From CAZDRI01 sp964508055 (lineage in GTDB: Bacteria; Pseudomonadota; Gammaproteobacteria; PS1; Pseudothioglobaceae): 5,813 nucleotides of DNA. The notes below the pieces were generated by a model. That model made no database searches, was not told where the DNA came from, and saw only the letters and a list, made by a program, of their open reading frames with translations. Shown here one piece after another: positions 5,790 to 5,813 of this stretch (positions are counted from its first letter, which is position 1; every line of letters starts with the position of its first letter). The stretch is taken from NCBI GenBank assembly GCA_964508055.1, contig CAZDRI010000046.1, forward strand, positions 1-5,813, read 5' to 3'. Made by a program: the position numbers and the translations under genes.

Positions 5790-5813
5790 AAGTTCATTAA
5801 GCAAAATTTTATA

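Overview
The window comes from an AT-rich gammaproteobacterium. The evidence is an E. coli-like 23S/5S rRNA 3' end, a classical RpoH (sigma-32), GroES, GroEL and Nth that align almost residue for residue with the enterobacterial proteins as remembered, tRNAs with encoded CCA ends, and a pgsA-tRNA-Gly-tRNA-Cys order that matches the pgsA-glyW-cysT order of E. coli. The strong A/T bias in third codon positions and spacers fits a streamlined or symbiotic lineage (Thioglobus/SUP05-like or another low-GC gammaproteobacterium), but the species cannot be fixed from this window alone.

Layout. (1) Positions 1-340 are the 3' end of a 23S rRNA gene, followed by a spacer of about 100 nt, a 5S rRNA (about 442-562) and an intrinsic terminator (577-612), all on the + strand. 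(2) Positions 613-828 are an AT-rich convergent spacer with one small hairpin and no gene. (3) On the - strand, reading from high to low coordinates, lie nth (4586-3954), rpoH (3729-2890), groES (2856-2569) and groEL (2527-881). They end at a perfect 10-bp stem terminator (829-860). The gaps rpoH-groES (33 nt) and groES-groEL (41 nt) hold good ribosome binding sites and no terminator, so these three genes look like one transcription unit. A promoter-like region lies upstream of rpoH. (4) Divergently on the + strand, a well-formed sigma-70-type promoter (4779-4807) precedes tRNA-Arg(ACG), pgsA, tRNA-Gly(GCC) and tRNA-Cys(GCA), apparently one mixed tRNA/mRNA transcript.

How the genes work together: the heat-shock sigma factor sits directly in front of the chaperonin operon that is its classical target, and GroEL/GroES are known in E. 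coli to feed back on sigma-32 activity. The pgsA unit couples an essential phospholipid enzyme to three tRNAs. All genes are intact housekeeping genes. I see no mobile element, CRISPR array, defence system or unknown protein. The points of interest are arrangement and expression signals rather than new proteins.
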